From Fiminaster sp050874705 (lineage in GTDB: Bacteria > Bacillota_I > Bacilli_A > RFN20 > CAG-826), in assembly GCA_050874705.1 (NCBI GenBank), contig JBNMLE010000005.1, positions 1 to 43,686 of the forward strand: 43,686 nucleotides of DNA, given 5' to 3'. A program made the translations under genes and the position numbers. Within the stretch, counting starts at the first letter, position 1; each line of letters opens with the position of its first letter. Shown piece by piece: positions 26,601 through 33,590 of this stretch. The notes below the pieces were generated by a model that worked only from the letters and a program-made list of their open reading frames with translations, did not search any database and was not told the origin of the DNA.

Positions 26601-27994
26601 AGCACAATGTTTTTAGAGCAGGAACAATTGAAACAGTTGCTGATAAAACCGCCTTTGGTTATGTTAGAGGATATTTTGAAAGACACGGAAAAAACCCTAA
26701 CGAAATACCTCAATCATACATTGGCTATTTAGCTTCGCATTGTGTTGACGTTAAAAGAACTACAGGTCAACACCCTGGTGGAATTATGGTTCTTCCAAAA
26801 GGTCTTTCTATTTATGATTTTACTCCAATTCAATACCCAGCTGATGACAAGACATCAACTTGGTTTACAACTCACCTAGATTATACAGCTCTTCACGACG
26901 CTTTATTAAAACTTGATTTACTTGGTCACGTTGATCCTTTAGCGCTTCGTCTTATGAGCGATATGACCCATATTGATATTAAGAAAATTCCTTTAAACGA
27001 TAAAAAAGTTATATCTTTGTTCTCAACAGATAAAGCATTAAATAGAAAAAGCAATTATCTAAAAGTTAAAACAGGTGCTGTTGGAACACCAGAATTTGGA
27101 ACCGACACCGGTCAAGATATTTTAATTGATGCTAAACCAAAATCTTTTGCTGACTTGGTTATTATTGCTGGTTTAGCACATGGTACTGATGTTTGGGCAC
27201 ATAACGCACAAGATTTAATTAGAAATGGTACTTGTACAGTTCGTGAAGTTATCGGATGTCGTGATGATATTATGACTTACCTTATTAAAAAAGGTCTTCC
27301 AAGCGATATTGCTTTTAAGATTATGGAAGATGTTAGAAAAGGTAGAAAACTTAAACCAGAATACGAAGAAATTATGAGACAACATGACCTCCCACAATGG
27401 TATCTTGATTCTTGTAATAAAATTCAATATATGTTCCCTAAGGCTCACGCTGTTGCATATGTAACCATGGCTGTTCGTGTTGGATATTTTAAAATTTATT
27501 ATCCACTAGAATTTTATGCAGTTTGGTTCTCAGCTAGATGTAAAGCATATGATTTCAATGCTATGCTCGGCGGGCTTGACGCAATTATCCAACGTTATGA
27601 AGAAATTAAACGTAAAAAGGCAAATCGAACTGATAAGATTTCGCCTAAAGAAAAAGACATCTTTAATATGCTTAAGATTGCTATTGAAATGCATGAACGT
27701 GGATTTAAATTTGAAAATATAGATTTATATAAATCTGAAGCTACAACTTTCGTAGTTGATCATGAAAATAAATCCTTAATTCCTCCATTTATCGTTTTAG
27801 ATGGGCTTGGAGAAAACGCCGCTATAAGCGTTGTTGAAGCAAGAAAAGATGGCAAATTTAAAACTAAAGAAGATTTGCTTAGAAGAACAAAACTTAATTC
27901 AACAAACGTTGATGATTTAACAAAACTTGGAGTTCTAAAAGATTTAGGCGATACTGATCAAATGTCTTTATTTGAATTCGGTTTAGATTTATAA
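23648..27994 (+). CDS. polC: DNA polymerase III alpha subunit, PolC type
   Basis: PolC is the leading-strand replicase of low-GC Gram-positives, with built-in proofreading. Domains in order: an N-terminal tau-interaction region, an OB fold (about 215-310), PHP part (VELHLHTKMSVMDG from about 322), an inserted DnaQ-like exonuclease (VVFDLETTGLSS from about 409), the rest of PHP, a C4 zinc element (CPKC near 907, CPIC near 935) and the polymerase palm with IPDIDLNFPSD near 960. At 1448 residues it is full length. In Bacillus proS lies between rseP and polC; here polC follows rseP by two bases. No good Shine-Dalgarno is seen, so it is likely coupled to rseP. Confidence 0.98.
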   Translation: MNSKMERFLNSIGLKDIDRFDLDFEAVARRKTDRNICDMIIVKNTPWEFSLLEEFMDALSTIQYQYTITFNYIKKPTVNDAIALFDEWHRYHNRFPSNLVLEEIDNKIGFVFANDQEKVDNEEVIKDFKEFLSFLHYEIDIKEVIKEDIDESSVEEEKSDEEKMHEYEQQALENAKESIENMKANYISKNKKFNSYNSSNDWRDNLPYTFFDNINSINGGSGNVEFIGEIFGVDDPKVGRNNKTFLNFGIGNITGAVNVKVMESDKISKEDIHKIKNRNFIHVKGYAENDRFNGQLIVQIKHFEFVEPPAPRDDNEEQKRVELHLHTKMSVMDGLSTITDYCNLAKHMGHKAIAVTDHGVIQAFPEAQSISEKTGVKILYGSELYMVNDDLPFAPNPCDRELHNASYVVFDLETTGLSSRYDGITEFGAVKFEGGQVVKSLDIMINPEKPIPEAIQIKTKITNEMVKNAPTIKEAMPRILEFFGDSILVSHNITFDVGFLNEKLRVLGQEPLKNPQIDTLSLSRYMFPESRNHRLGSLSRNLGITTYNDDDAHRADYDAKILNDVWLAMLHKLTENNLHLKHSDLAALKVNTLMYKHMRPAHVVALAKNKQGLHDLYKLISDSHTKYLADVPKTPKSELSSLRENLLLGSACFNGDVFDTARTRSKDILKKVISFYDYIEVQPPENYLYLINVGGVDSFETIKKYIKDVVEAADELGKIIVATGDVHYLNPEDKIFRDVFIAAKGVGGRPHPLFVNNVKAEAPNQHYRSTKEMLDAFEFLGKEKAFEIVITNTNKIADMIETLKPIQKELHPPVIEDSPKILKEVTEARAKELYGDPLPELVKTRLEKELDGIIGHGYSVTYYIARRIVQEANSKGFIVGSRGSVGSSFAAHMFGITEVNPLPPHYRCPKCKHLEFTNDPDILSGYDLPDKKCPICGEKMVQDGQNIPFETFLGFKGDKIPDIDLNFPSDYQSKAFDYTKVVFGEHNVFRAGTIETVADKTAFGYVRGYFERHGKNPNEIPQSYIGYLASHCVDVKRTTGQHPGGIMVLPKGLSIYDFTPIQYPADDKTSTWFTTHLDYTALHDALLKLDLLGHVDPLALRLMSDMTHIDIKKIPLNDKKVISLFSTDKALNRKSNYLKVKTGAVGTPEFGTDTGQDILIDAKPKSFADLVIIAGLAHGTDVWAHNAQDLIRNGTCTVREVIGCRDDIMTYLIKKGLPSDIAFKIMEDVRKGRKLKPEYEEIMRQHDLPQWYLDSCNKIQYMFPKAHAVAYVTMAVRVGYFKIYYPLEFYAVWFSARCKAYDFNAMLGGLDAIIQRYEEIKRKKANRTDKISPKEKDIFNMLKIAIEMHERGFKFENIDLYKSEATTFVVDHENKSLIPPFIVLDGLGENAAISVVEARKDGKFKTKEDLLRRTKLNSTNVDDLTKLGVLKDLGDTDQMSLFEFGLDL

Positions 27995-28007
27995 TTTTTT
28001 CAATTGT

Positions 28008-28083
28008 CGGGGCATAGCACAGTTGGTAGTGCGCTTGGTTCGGGACCAAGAGGTCGTGAGTCCGATTCTCACTGCTCCGACCA
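28008..28083 (+). tRNA. tRNA-Pro (anticodon CGG), CCA encoded
   Basis: The cloverleaf folds completely: 7-bp acceptor (CGGGGCA with TGCTCCG, one G-T pair), D stem GCAC/GTGC, anticodon stem CTTGG/CCAAG with loop TTCGGGA giving CGG, T stem GTGAG/CTCAC, discriminator A and encoded CCA at 28081-28083. The T-loop reads TCCGATT, so base 55, nearly always T, is C. It starts 13 bases after the polC stop without a promoter of its own, so it is probably co-transcribed with polC. Confidence 0.9.
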
Positions 28084-28120
28084 TTTATATCTAAATATTA
28101 AAAATTAAAGGATTAAAAAT

Positions 28121-28654
28121 ATGAAAAAAGTGCTAATTATTAGTTCATCACCAAGAAAAGACGGAAATTCCGATTTGTTATGCAGGCAATTTGAGAAAGG
28201 CGCTTTGGAAAGTAATAACGAAGTTAAATATATAAGACTTCATGAGAAAAAAATTCAATATTGTGAAGGTTGTTATGCATGCACTAATCTTGGACATTGT
28301 TACAAAAATGATGATATGAACGAATTAGCGGTATTAATGGAGAAAGCAGACGTAATTGTTTTAGCAACCCCAGTTTATTTTTATTCAATGTCTGGGCAAT
28401 TAAAAGTTTTTATTGATAGAATGGTGCAAAATTATACAAGAATTCATTCTGATATATACATAATAATTACAGCTTGGGATGATAATGTCGAAATGCTAAA
28501 TTCAACAATCGAAGCGATAAGAGGATTTTCACGTGATTGTCTTGAAGAGTGTCCTGAAAAAGGCGCCATCATTGCAGGTGGTATGGAGAAAAAAGGAGAT
28601 ATAATAAACTCCGATTTTATGAAACAAGCTTATTTGATGGGCAAAAATTGTTAA
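28121..28654 (+). CDS. Flavodoxin-like NAD(P)H-dependent oxidoreductase / iron-sulfur flavoprotein family
   Basis: A flavodoxin-fold protein of 177 residues that should bind FMN: the phosphate loop is SSSPRKDGNSDLLC (about 7-20), and ATPVYFYSMSGQLKVFIDR is the second flavin-contact region. A Cys cluster, CEGCYACTNLGHC at about 46-58, resembles that of iron-sulfur flavoproteins, so it may carry an Fe-S cluster as well; its substrate is unknown. AAAGGA upstream fixes the start. It lies between tRNA-Pro and the hydrogenase operon, in the same direction, but is separated from the latter by about 220 bases with a promoter. A redox role alongside the hydrogenases is only inferred. Confidence 0.8.
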   Translation: MKKVLIISSSPRKDGNSDLLCRQFEKGALESNNEVKYIRLHEKKIQYCEGCYACTNLGHCYKNDDMNELAVLMEKADVIVLATPVYFYSMSGQLKVFIDRMVQNYTRIHSDIYIIITAWDDNVEMLNSTIEAIRGFSRDCLEECPEKGAIIAGGMEKKGDIINSDFMKQAYLMGKNC

Positions 28655-28800
28655 TTTATTTTTCAAAAAAGTAACTTTGAAATAGAAATATTTTTTAAAA
28701 ATAAAGTAGTTTAAAACATATAATTTTAAAGATTTATTTAACGAATATTTTAGATTTGCAAGGATTTTTAAAAGTGTAAACTCTTTCAACAAGATTATTC

Positions 28801-28829
28801 TAGTGTTAAAAACACTAAAATATTATAAT
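28801..28829 (+). promoter_or_regulatory. Promoter of hydrogenase operon with palindromic operator candidate
   Basis: TATAAT at 28824-28829 predicts a start near 28836. Overlapping the -35 region is a perfect inverted repeat, TAGTGTT (28801-28807) and AACACTA (28811-28817), with a three-base spacer. The -35 itself is poor, which suits a regulated promoter. The site is not the usual Rex sequence (TTGTTAA-N4-TTAACAA type), so the regulator is unknown. The stretch 28655-28800 just upstream is AT-rich and I see nothing definite in it. Confidence 0.55.
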
Positions 28830-28836
28830 TAAGATA

Positions 28837-28854
28837 ACTTCTTTATAAAGAAGT
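28837..28854 (+). promoter_or_regulatory. Perfect 18-bp palindrome at predicted transcript start of hydrogenase operon
   Basis: ACTTCTTTATAAAGAAGT is fully self-complementary and is followed by GTTTTT and then AGGAG of the first gene. As RNA it could form a 5' hairpin (stability element or weak attenuator); as DNA it could bind a dimeric regulator. It shares the core CTTTATAAAG with the palindrome at the start of the rpsB leader. Confidence 0.55.
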
Positions 28855-28873
28855 GTTTTTAGGAGAAAATAAT

Positions 28874-29125
28874 ATGACTATTCTTGTATGTGTTGGTTCA
28901 TCATGCCACTTAAAAGGCAGCTATGACATTATTAACTTAATGAAAGACAGAATCGCCAAAAATAACTTAGGAGAAAAAGTTACTTTGAAGGCTACTTTTT
29001 GTCTCGGAAACTGTGGAGTAGCTGGTGTTTCAATTAAAGTTGATGATCAAATTATTACTGGTGTAACTAAAGACAATTTTGATGCCATTTTTGATAAATA
29101 CATTCTTTCAAATTTTAAGGATTAG
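28874..29125 (+). CDS. Thioredoxin-like [2Fe-2S] ferredoxin (NuoE C-terminal / HydC-like)
   Basis: Small electron carrier with the thioredoxin-fold [2Fe-2S] pattern of NuoE: CVGSSC (Cys6 and Cys11, C-x4-C) near the N-terminus and CLGNC (C-x3-C) in the middle. It is 83 residues from the ATG at 28874, which AGGAG at 28861-28865 selects; an in-frame codon at 28853 would lie inside the palindrome. It is the first gene of the hydrogenase operon and ends five bases before the HydS-like gene. Stand-alone proteins of this kind are common partners in [FeFe] hydrogenase sensor operons. Confidence 0.9.
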   Translation: MTILVCVGSSCHLKGSYDIINLMKDRIAKNNLGEKVTLKATFCLGNCGVAGVSIKVDDQIITGVTKDNFDAIFDKYILSNFKD

Positions 29126-29130
29126 CATTT

Positions 29131-30816
29131 ATGAAAAAATATGCTTTAGAAAGCAAAACAAGCGACTGCAAAAATTGTTATAAATGTATTCGTTATTGTC
29201 CAGTTAAATGTATTTCTTTTGCTGATAATAAGGCAAGCATTGTTCATGAAGACTGCATACTTTGTGGTACATGTCATTTAGTTTGCCCTCAACATTTAAA
29301 AATTGTTCGCAACGATGTAAATGAAGTTAAGGAATTAATTAAAAACAACGAAAAAGTAATTATTTCTTTAGCTCCATCTTTTGTTAGTGAATATTCTTAT
29401 GCAAGTTTGAAAACATTTACTGAAGCGATGAAAAGGCTTGGTTTTTATGATGTTGAAGAAACCGCTATTGGAGCAACTATAGTTAAAAAGGCATATGATG
29501 AAATGCTTGATGATAATCATGATGTTATTATCTCTTCTTGTTGTCATGCAGTTAATTTGCTCATTCAAAAACATTATCCACAAGCTCTTAAATATTTAGC
29601 GGATGTTTTATCTCCAATGCTTGCTCATGGTAAAGACATTAAGGCTAGATATGGTAAAAATACAAAGGTTGTTTTTGTAGGACCTTGCATTGCTAAAAAG
29701 GATGAAGCTGATAGAAACCCTGATTATATTGATGCTGTTCTAACTTATCCTGAACTCAATGAATGGCTAAATGAAGAAAATATTGTTATTGAAAAAGATA
29801 ATATTTTCGATAATGATGAAAAAACAAAAGCAAGATTTTTCCCTACTTGTGGTGGGGTTTTAAAAACCATGGATTGCAGCAATAAATCATTTGAATATTT
29901 TGCTGTTGATGGTGAAGATGAAGTTAAAAAAGCTATTGAAGATGTGATTAATGGCAAAGTTCATAAATGCTTTATTGAAATGTCATCATGTCATGGAAGC
30001 TGCATTAATGGTCCAATGGTTAAAAATAGCAAAAGTTTTATTTCTTCATTTGCCACTATTAATAAATTTGCTGGCGAAAAAGATTATGATGATTATGTTT
30101 TAAAAAGCGAAGATATAGTTAGGAATTATAATCAAATTAGTGTCTTGCACGCTATTCCTGGCGAAAACGAAATAAATGAAATGCTTGCAAAAATGGGCAA
30201 AGCTGATGAAAAGAATCGTCTTAACTGTGGTTCATGCGGTTATAGTTCTTGCCGCGATAAAGCAATTGCAATTATCCAAGGGAAAGCCATTATTGAAATG
30301 TGTCTACCTTCCTTAATTGAAAAAGCGGAATCTTTTTCTGATAACATTGTTTCTAATTCTCCTAATGGAATTATCGTTGTTGATGAGAAATTTGATATAC
30401 AACTCATTAACAAAACAATGTGTAAGATTATCAATATTCCTGACCAAAGATTTTTGATTCACAATAATATCAGCATGATTATGGATCCTGAGGATTTTGT
30501 TCGTGCACTTGGTGGAGAAAGAGTCATCGGGAAAAGGATTTATTTATCGCAATATGATAAATATGTCGAAACTAATATTGTTTACGATGAGCGTCACCAT
30601 ATTATTATTGCGATTATGAGAGATATAACAAAACATGTATTAGACACTCAAAAACGAGATGAAATACTGCAAAAGTCCATCGAAATTGCTGATAAGGTAG
30701 TTTCAAAAAATATGATGGCTGTTCAAGAAATTGCTTCATTGCTTGGCGAAAGTGCCGCCGAAACAAAAGTAGCTTTAACATCACTAAAGGATACTTTAAA
30801 GGATGATAGAAAATAG
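29131..30816 (+). CDS. HydS-like sensory [FeFe] hydrogenase with PAS domain (group C type)
   Basis: 561-residue multi-domain protein. Two ferredoxin [4Fe-4S] motifs (CKNCYKCIRYC from residue 13, then CILCGTCHLVC); the H-cluster domain with its Cys ligands in SSCCHAV (about 136), GPCIAKKDEA (about 185) and EMSSCHGSC (about 283); then an exact CX2CX4CX16C cluster motif (from about 364) and a PAS domain (about 395-505) with a helical end. This order is that of group C putative H2 sensors. The third H-cluster motif reads CINGPM where catalytic enzymes have CxxGG, pointing to low catalysis. It overlaps the next gene, a phosphatase, by 14 bases, so signal output through dephosphorylation is inferred. 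Confidence 0.9.
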   Translation: MKKYALESKTSDCKNCYKCIRYCPVKCISFADNKASIVHEDCILCGTCHLVCPQHLKIVRNDVNEVKELIKNNEKVIISLAPSFVSEYSYASLKTFTEAMKRLGFYDVEETAIGATIVKKAYDEMLDDNHDVIISSCCHAVNLLIQKHYPQALKYLADVLSPMLAHGKDIKARYGKNTKVVFVGPCIAKKDEADRNPDYIDAVLTYPELNEWLNEENIVIEKDNIFDNDEKTKARFFPTCGGVLKTMDCSNKSFEYFAVDGEDEVKKAIEDVINGKVHKCFIEMSSCHGSCINGPMVKNSKSFISSFATINKFAGEKDYDDYVLKSEDIVRNYNQISVLHAIPGENEINEMLAKMGKADEKNRLNCGSCGYSSCRDKAIAIIQGKAIIEMCLPSLIEKAESFSDNIVSNSPNGIIVVDEKFDIQLINKTMCKIINIPDQRFLIHNNISMIMDPEDFVRALGGERVIGKRIYLSQYDKYVETNIVYDERHHIIIAIMRDITKHVLDTQKRDEILQKSIEIADKVVSKNMMAVQEIASLLGESAAETKVALTSLKDTLKDDRK

Positions 30817-31975
30817 ATATTTTACCGAAATCGGTTATTTATCTTTGAACCATGTTGGCGAAGAGCTTTGTGGTGATCACGTGGAGATTATTTCACCAAA
30901 CGCTGATACAAAAATTCTTGTTTTAGCGGACGGTTTAGGAAGCGGAGTTAAAGCCAATATTCTTTCAACATTGACCGCTGAAATGCTATCTACATTAATG
31001 GCTAATCAGTTGCCAATTGATGAATGCGTTAGATATATTGCTAAAACATTGCCAATATGTAAAGTGCGCGGAGTCGCATATTCAACTTTTACGATTATTA
31101 AAATAATTAAAAATAGATATGTCGATATTTATAATTACGATAATCCTACTCCATTTATGATTCATAACGGAAAAGTAAATGAAATAAATTTTGATGAAAT
31201 AATTATCGACAATAAGAAAATTTATCATGCAAGTTTGAAAGCTTCTCTTTACGACACTTTCTTCTTAATGTCTGATGGTGTTAAATACGCCGGAGTTGGA
31301 GAAACGCTTAATTTTGGCTGGGATTTACCAGAAATCCACGATTTTGCGGAAGCCTTATATCATACAAGCTATTCTTCAAAATCTCTTGCAACAATCTTAA
31401 TTGATCATTGCAACGAATTATATAATCATAGGCCAGGCGATGATACTACATGCGCTGTTATTAGAATTAGAGAACATTCTCAAGCTAATTTGATGATTGG
31501 ACCACCAACTAATAAAGATGATGATGAAAGAATGTTATCTTTGTTCTTTGCAAAACCAGGCAAGCACATCGTTTGCGGTGGTACAACATCTAACATTGTG
31601 GCCAAGTTCCTTCATCAAGAACTTGAACTAGCGTTAGATTATGTTGACAAAGATATACCACCTACATCATTTATCGAAGGTGTTGACCTTGTTACTGAAG
31701 GAGTAATTACTTTAAATAGAGTTCTCGTATATGCAAAGAATTATCTATCGACAAATACTGATTACTTCAATTGGTCATATAAACAAGATGGTGCTTCGCT
31801 TATTGCAAAGATCTTGTTTGAAGAAGCAACAGATGTTAACTTCTTCGTTGGATGTGCAGTAAATCAAGCTCACCAAGATGAAAAAATAAATATTAAATTT
31901 AAGATGCAATTAATAGACGAATTAACTAAACTACTAAAACAGATGGGAAAATCTGTTAATGTTACATACTATTAG
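30803..31975 (+). CDS. SpoIIE-type PP2C protein phosphatase of hydrogenase operon
   Basis: Serine/threonine phosphatase of the PP2C/SpoIIE family, 390 residues. Metal-binding Asp motifs are visible: ELCGDHVEI, LVLADGLGSGVKAN (about 40-53), LMSDGVKYAG and RPGDDTTCAVI (about 213-223). The C-terminal half (about 240-390), containing VCGGTTSNIVAKFL, SFIEGVDLVTEGVITLNRVL and CAVNQAHQDEK, is a conserved extension I know only from hydrogenase-linked members; its function is not established. It overlaps the HydS-like gene by 14 bases and precedes hydA by 11, with AGGAGG for hydA. No kinase or anti-sigma antagonist is encoded nearby, so its target is unknown. Confidence 0.88.
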   Translation: MIENRYFTEIGYLSLNHVGEELCGDHVEIISPNADTKILVLADGLGSGVKANILSTLTAEMLSTLMANQLPIDECVRYIAKTLPICKVRGVAYSTFTIIKIIKNRYVDIYNYDNPTPFMIHNGKVNEINFDEIIIDNKKIYHASLKASLYDTFFLMSDGVKYAGVGETLNFGWDLPEIHDFAEALYHTSYSSKSLATILIDHCNELYNHRPGDDTTCAVIRIREHSQANLMIGPPTNKDDDERMLSLFFAKPGKHIVCGGTTSNIVAKFLHQELELALDYVDKDIPPTSFIEGVDLVTEGVITLNRVLVYAKNYLSTNTDYFNWSYKQDGASLIAKILFEEATDVNFFVGCAVNQAHQDEKINIKFKMQLIDELTKLLKQMGKSVNVTYY

Positions 31976-31986
31976 GAGGAAAAATC

Positions 31987-33426
31987 ATGGCAAAATTTGA
32001 TACAAATGTTCAAGAATTAAAATACAAAGTTCTTAAAGAAGTTGCTAGAGCTTCTTTTAACGGAACATTACTTGAAGAATATAATGATATTCCTGAAAAA
32101 ATTGTTCCGGGTCCAAAGCCTTCAATGCGCTGCTGCATTTATAAGGAAAGAGCAATTGTTTTAAAAAGATTAAAATTAGCATTAGGCGGAAATAAAAATA
32201 TTGATAATATTGTTGAGGTTATTAATATCGCCTGTGATGAATGTCCTCTTGGAGGATATCTTGTTACAGATAGATGCCGTGGATGTATTGCTCATAGATG
32301 TGAACACGCATGTATGAAAAAGGCAATTATTTTTGATCCAAATACAAGAGCTGCAAAAATAGATAAAAGCAAATGCGTAAACTGTGGAATGTGCGCTAAA
32401 GCATGCCCATATAACGCTATTGCTAATATTCAAAGACCTTGTGAACTTGCTTGCAAAGTTAAAGCAATTCATCCAGGTGCAGATGATGCCGCTGAAATAG
32501 ATGATAGCAAATGCATTCAATGCGGTGCATGTGTATATCAATGTCCTTTCGGCGCTATCATGGATAAATCTTATATTACAAATGTAATCGATCTTCTTAA
32601 AGATTCTGATTTTTCAAAGAAATATCCTGTATACGCTGTTGTTGCACCATCAATTGCATCACAACTTCGCGAATATAGTCTTGGACAACTTGTTACAGCT
32701 TTAAAGAAACTCGGCTTTAAAGATGTTGTTGAAGCCGCTTTAGGTGCTGATATGGTTGCATATTCTGAGGCGAAAGAGCTTGCAGAAAAAGGATTCTTAA
32801 CATCTTCTTGCTGTCCTGCATTTGTGACTTATATACAAAAATATTTCCCAAATCTTGCTGAATATATATCTCATAATCTTTCACCAATGGCAATGATTTC
32901 AAAATGGATCAAAGAGCATAATGAAAATGCACACATTGTCTTTATTGGACCTTGCGTTGCTAAAAAACGTGAAGCACAAAAAGATGAAGTTCGTAAATAT
33001 GTTGATTATGTTTTAACTTTTGAAGAATTACAAGCATTAGTGGATGCACGTGATATTGAAGCGACAACGCTTGAAGAATCACCTCTTGATAACGCTTCTT
33101 ATTACGGACGTATTTTTGCAAGAAGCGGTGGATTAAGCGATGCTGTTAAAGAAGCACTTAAAGAGCAAAATAGTGATTTTGAAGTTAAACCACTTGCGTG
33201 CGATGGAATAGATAATTGCAAATTAGGTTTATTAAAAGCCAAATCTCCAACACGTGATTTTAACTTCATTGAAGGTATGGCTTGCCCAGGTGGTTGTATC
33301 GGTGGTCCATGCATGTTGACTCACGAAATTCGTAATAAAATGGATGTTGATAAATATGGTAGAAGCGCTAAAGAAACTTCTATTAAAGAATCAATATCAA
33401 TTTATTGTGACGATTTAACAAAATAG
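31987..33426 (+). CDS. hydA: Monomeric [FeFe] hydrogenase HydA (group B-like)
   Basis: Catalytic candidate for H2 production or uptake, 479 residues. The N-terminal part is Cys-rich: CDECPLGG, CRGCIAHRCEHAC, then [4Fe-4S] motifs CVNCGMCAKAC and CIQCGACVYQC with an extra CELAC between. The H-domain has L1 SSCCPAF (about 274), L2 GPCVAKKREA (about 320) and L3 EGMACPGGCIGGPC (about 428), so all H-cluster ligands and the proton-relay Cys of L1 are kept. The GPC form of L2 and the N-terminal Cys pattern fit group B. AGGAGG precedes the start. The maturases HydE, HydF and HydG, which it needs, are not in the window. Confidence 0.94.
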   Translation: MAKFDTNVQELKYKVLKEVARASFNGTLLEEYNDIPEKIVPGPKPSMRCCIYKERAIVLKRLKLALGGNKNIDNIVEVINIACDECPLGGYLVTDRCRGCIAHRCEHACMKKAIIFDPNTRAAKIDKSKCVNCGMCAKACPYNAIANIQRPCELACKVKAIHPGADDAAEIDDSKCIQCGACVYQCPFGAIMDKSYITNVIDLLKDSDFSKKYPVYAVVAPSIASQLREYSLGQLVTALKKLGFKDVVEAALGADMVAYSEAKELAEKGFLTSSCCPAFVTYIQKYFPNLAEYISHNLSPMAMISKWIKEHNENAHIVFIGPCVAKKREAQKDEVRKYVDYVLTFEELQALVDARDIEATTLEESPLDNASYYGRIFARSGGLSDAVKEALKEQNSDFEVKPLACDGIDNCKLGLLKAKSPTRDFNFIEGMACPGGCIGGPCMLTHEIRNKMDVDKYGRSAKETSIKESISIYCDDLTK

Positions 33427-33433
33427 TATTTAC

Positions 33434-33510
33434 GCGCTAATAGCTCAGCTGGACAGAGCATCTTCCTCCTAAGAAGAGGGTCGGACGTTCGAATCGTCTT
33501 TAGCGCGCCA
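33434..33510 (+). tRNA. tRNA-Arg (anticodon CCT), CCA encoded
   Basis: Acceptor GCGCTAA/TTAGCGC is a perfect 7-bp stem; D stem AGCTC/GAGC; anticodon stem TCTTC/GAAGA with loop CTCCTAA giving CCT (reads AGG); T stem GGACG/CGTCT with normal loop TTCGAAT; discriminator G and CCA at 33508-33510. It begins seven bases after the hydA stop, so it is probably cut from the hydrogenase mRNA. Confidence 0.95.
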
Positions 33511-33521
33511 CTAGTATTTAT

Positions 33522-33551
33522 AGGTTTGCCTAGCAAACCTTTTTTATTTTT
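33522..33551 (+). terminator. Strong terminator of hydrogenase operon and tRNA-Arg
   Basis: AGGTTTGC (33522-33529) and GCAAACCT (33533-33540) form a perfect 8-bp stem with a three-base loop followed by TTTTTATTTTT. Confidence 0.93.
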
Positions 33552-33578
33552 CTCTTTATTAAAAATAAAACCTTATAT

Positions 33579-33584
33579 TATAAT
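33579..33584 (+). promoter_or_regulatory. Promoter -10 of endonuclease I gene, placed for a leaderless mRNA
   Basis: TATAAT ends six bases before the ATG at 33591; no Shine-Dalgarno is present and the -35 is poor. The arrangement (terminator, then -10, then ATG) repeats what is seen at lepB and uppS. Confidence 0.6.
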
Positions 33585-33590
33585 GAAGTC

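Noticed and set aside
28801..28817. Rex operator at the hydrogenase promoter
   Set aside because: The half-sites and three-base spacing do not match the TTGTTAA-N4-TTAACAA or TTGTGAA-type consensus, so I report only an unassigned palindrome.
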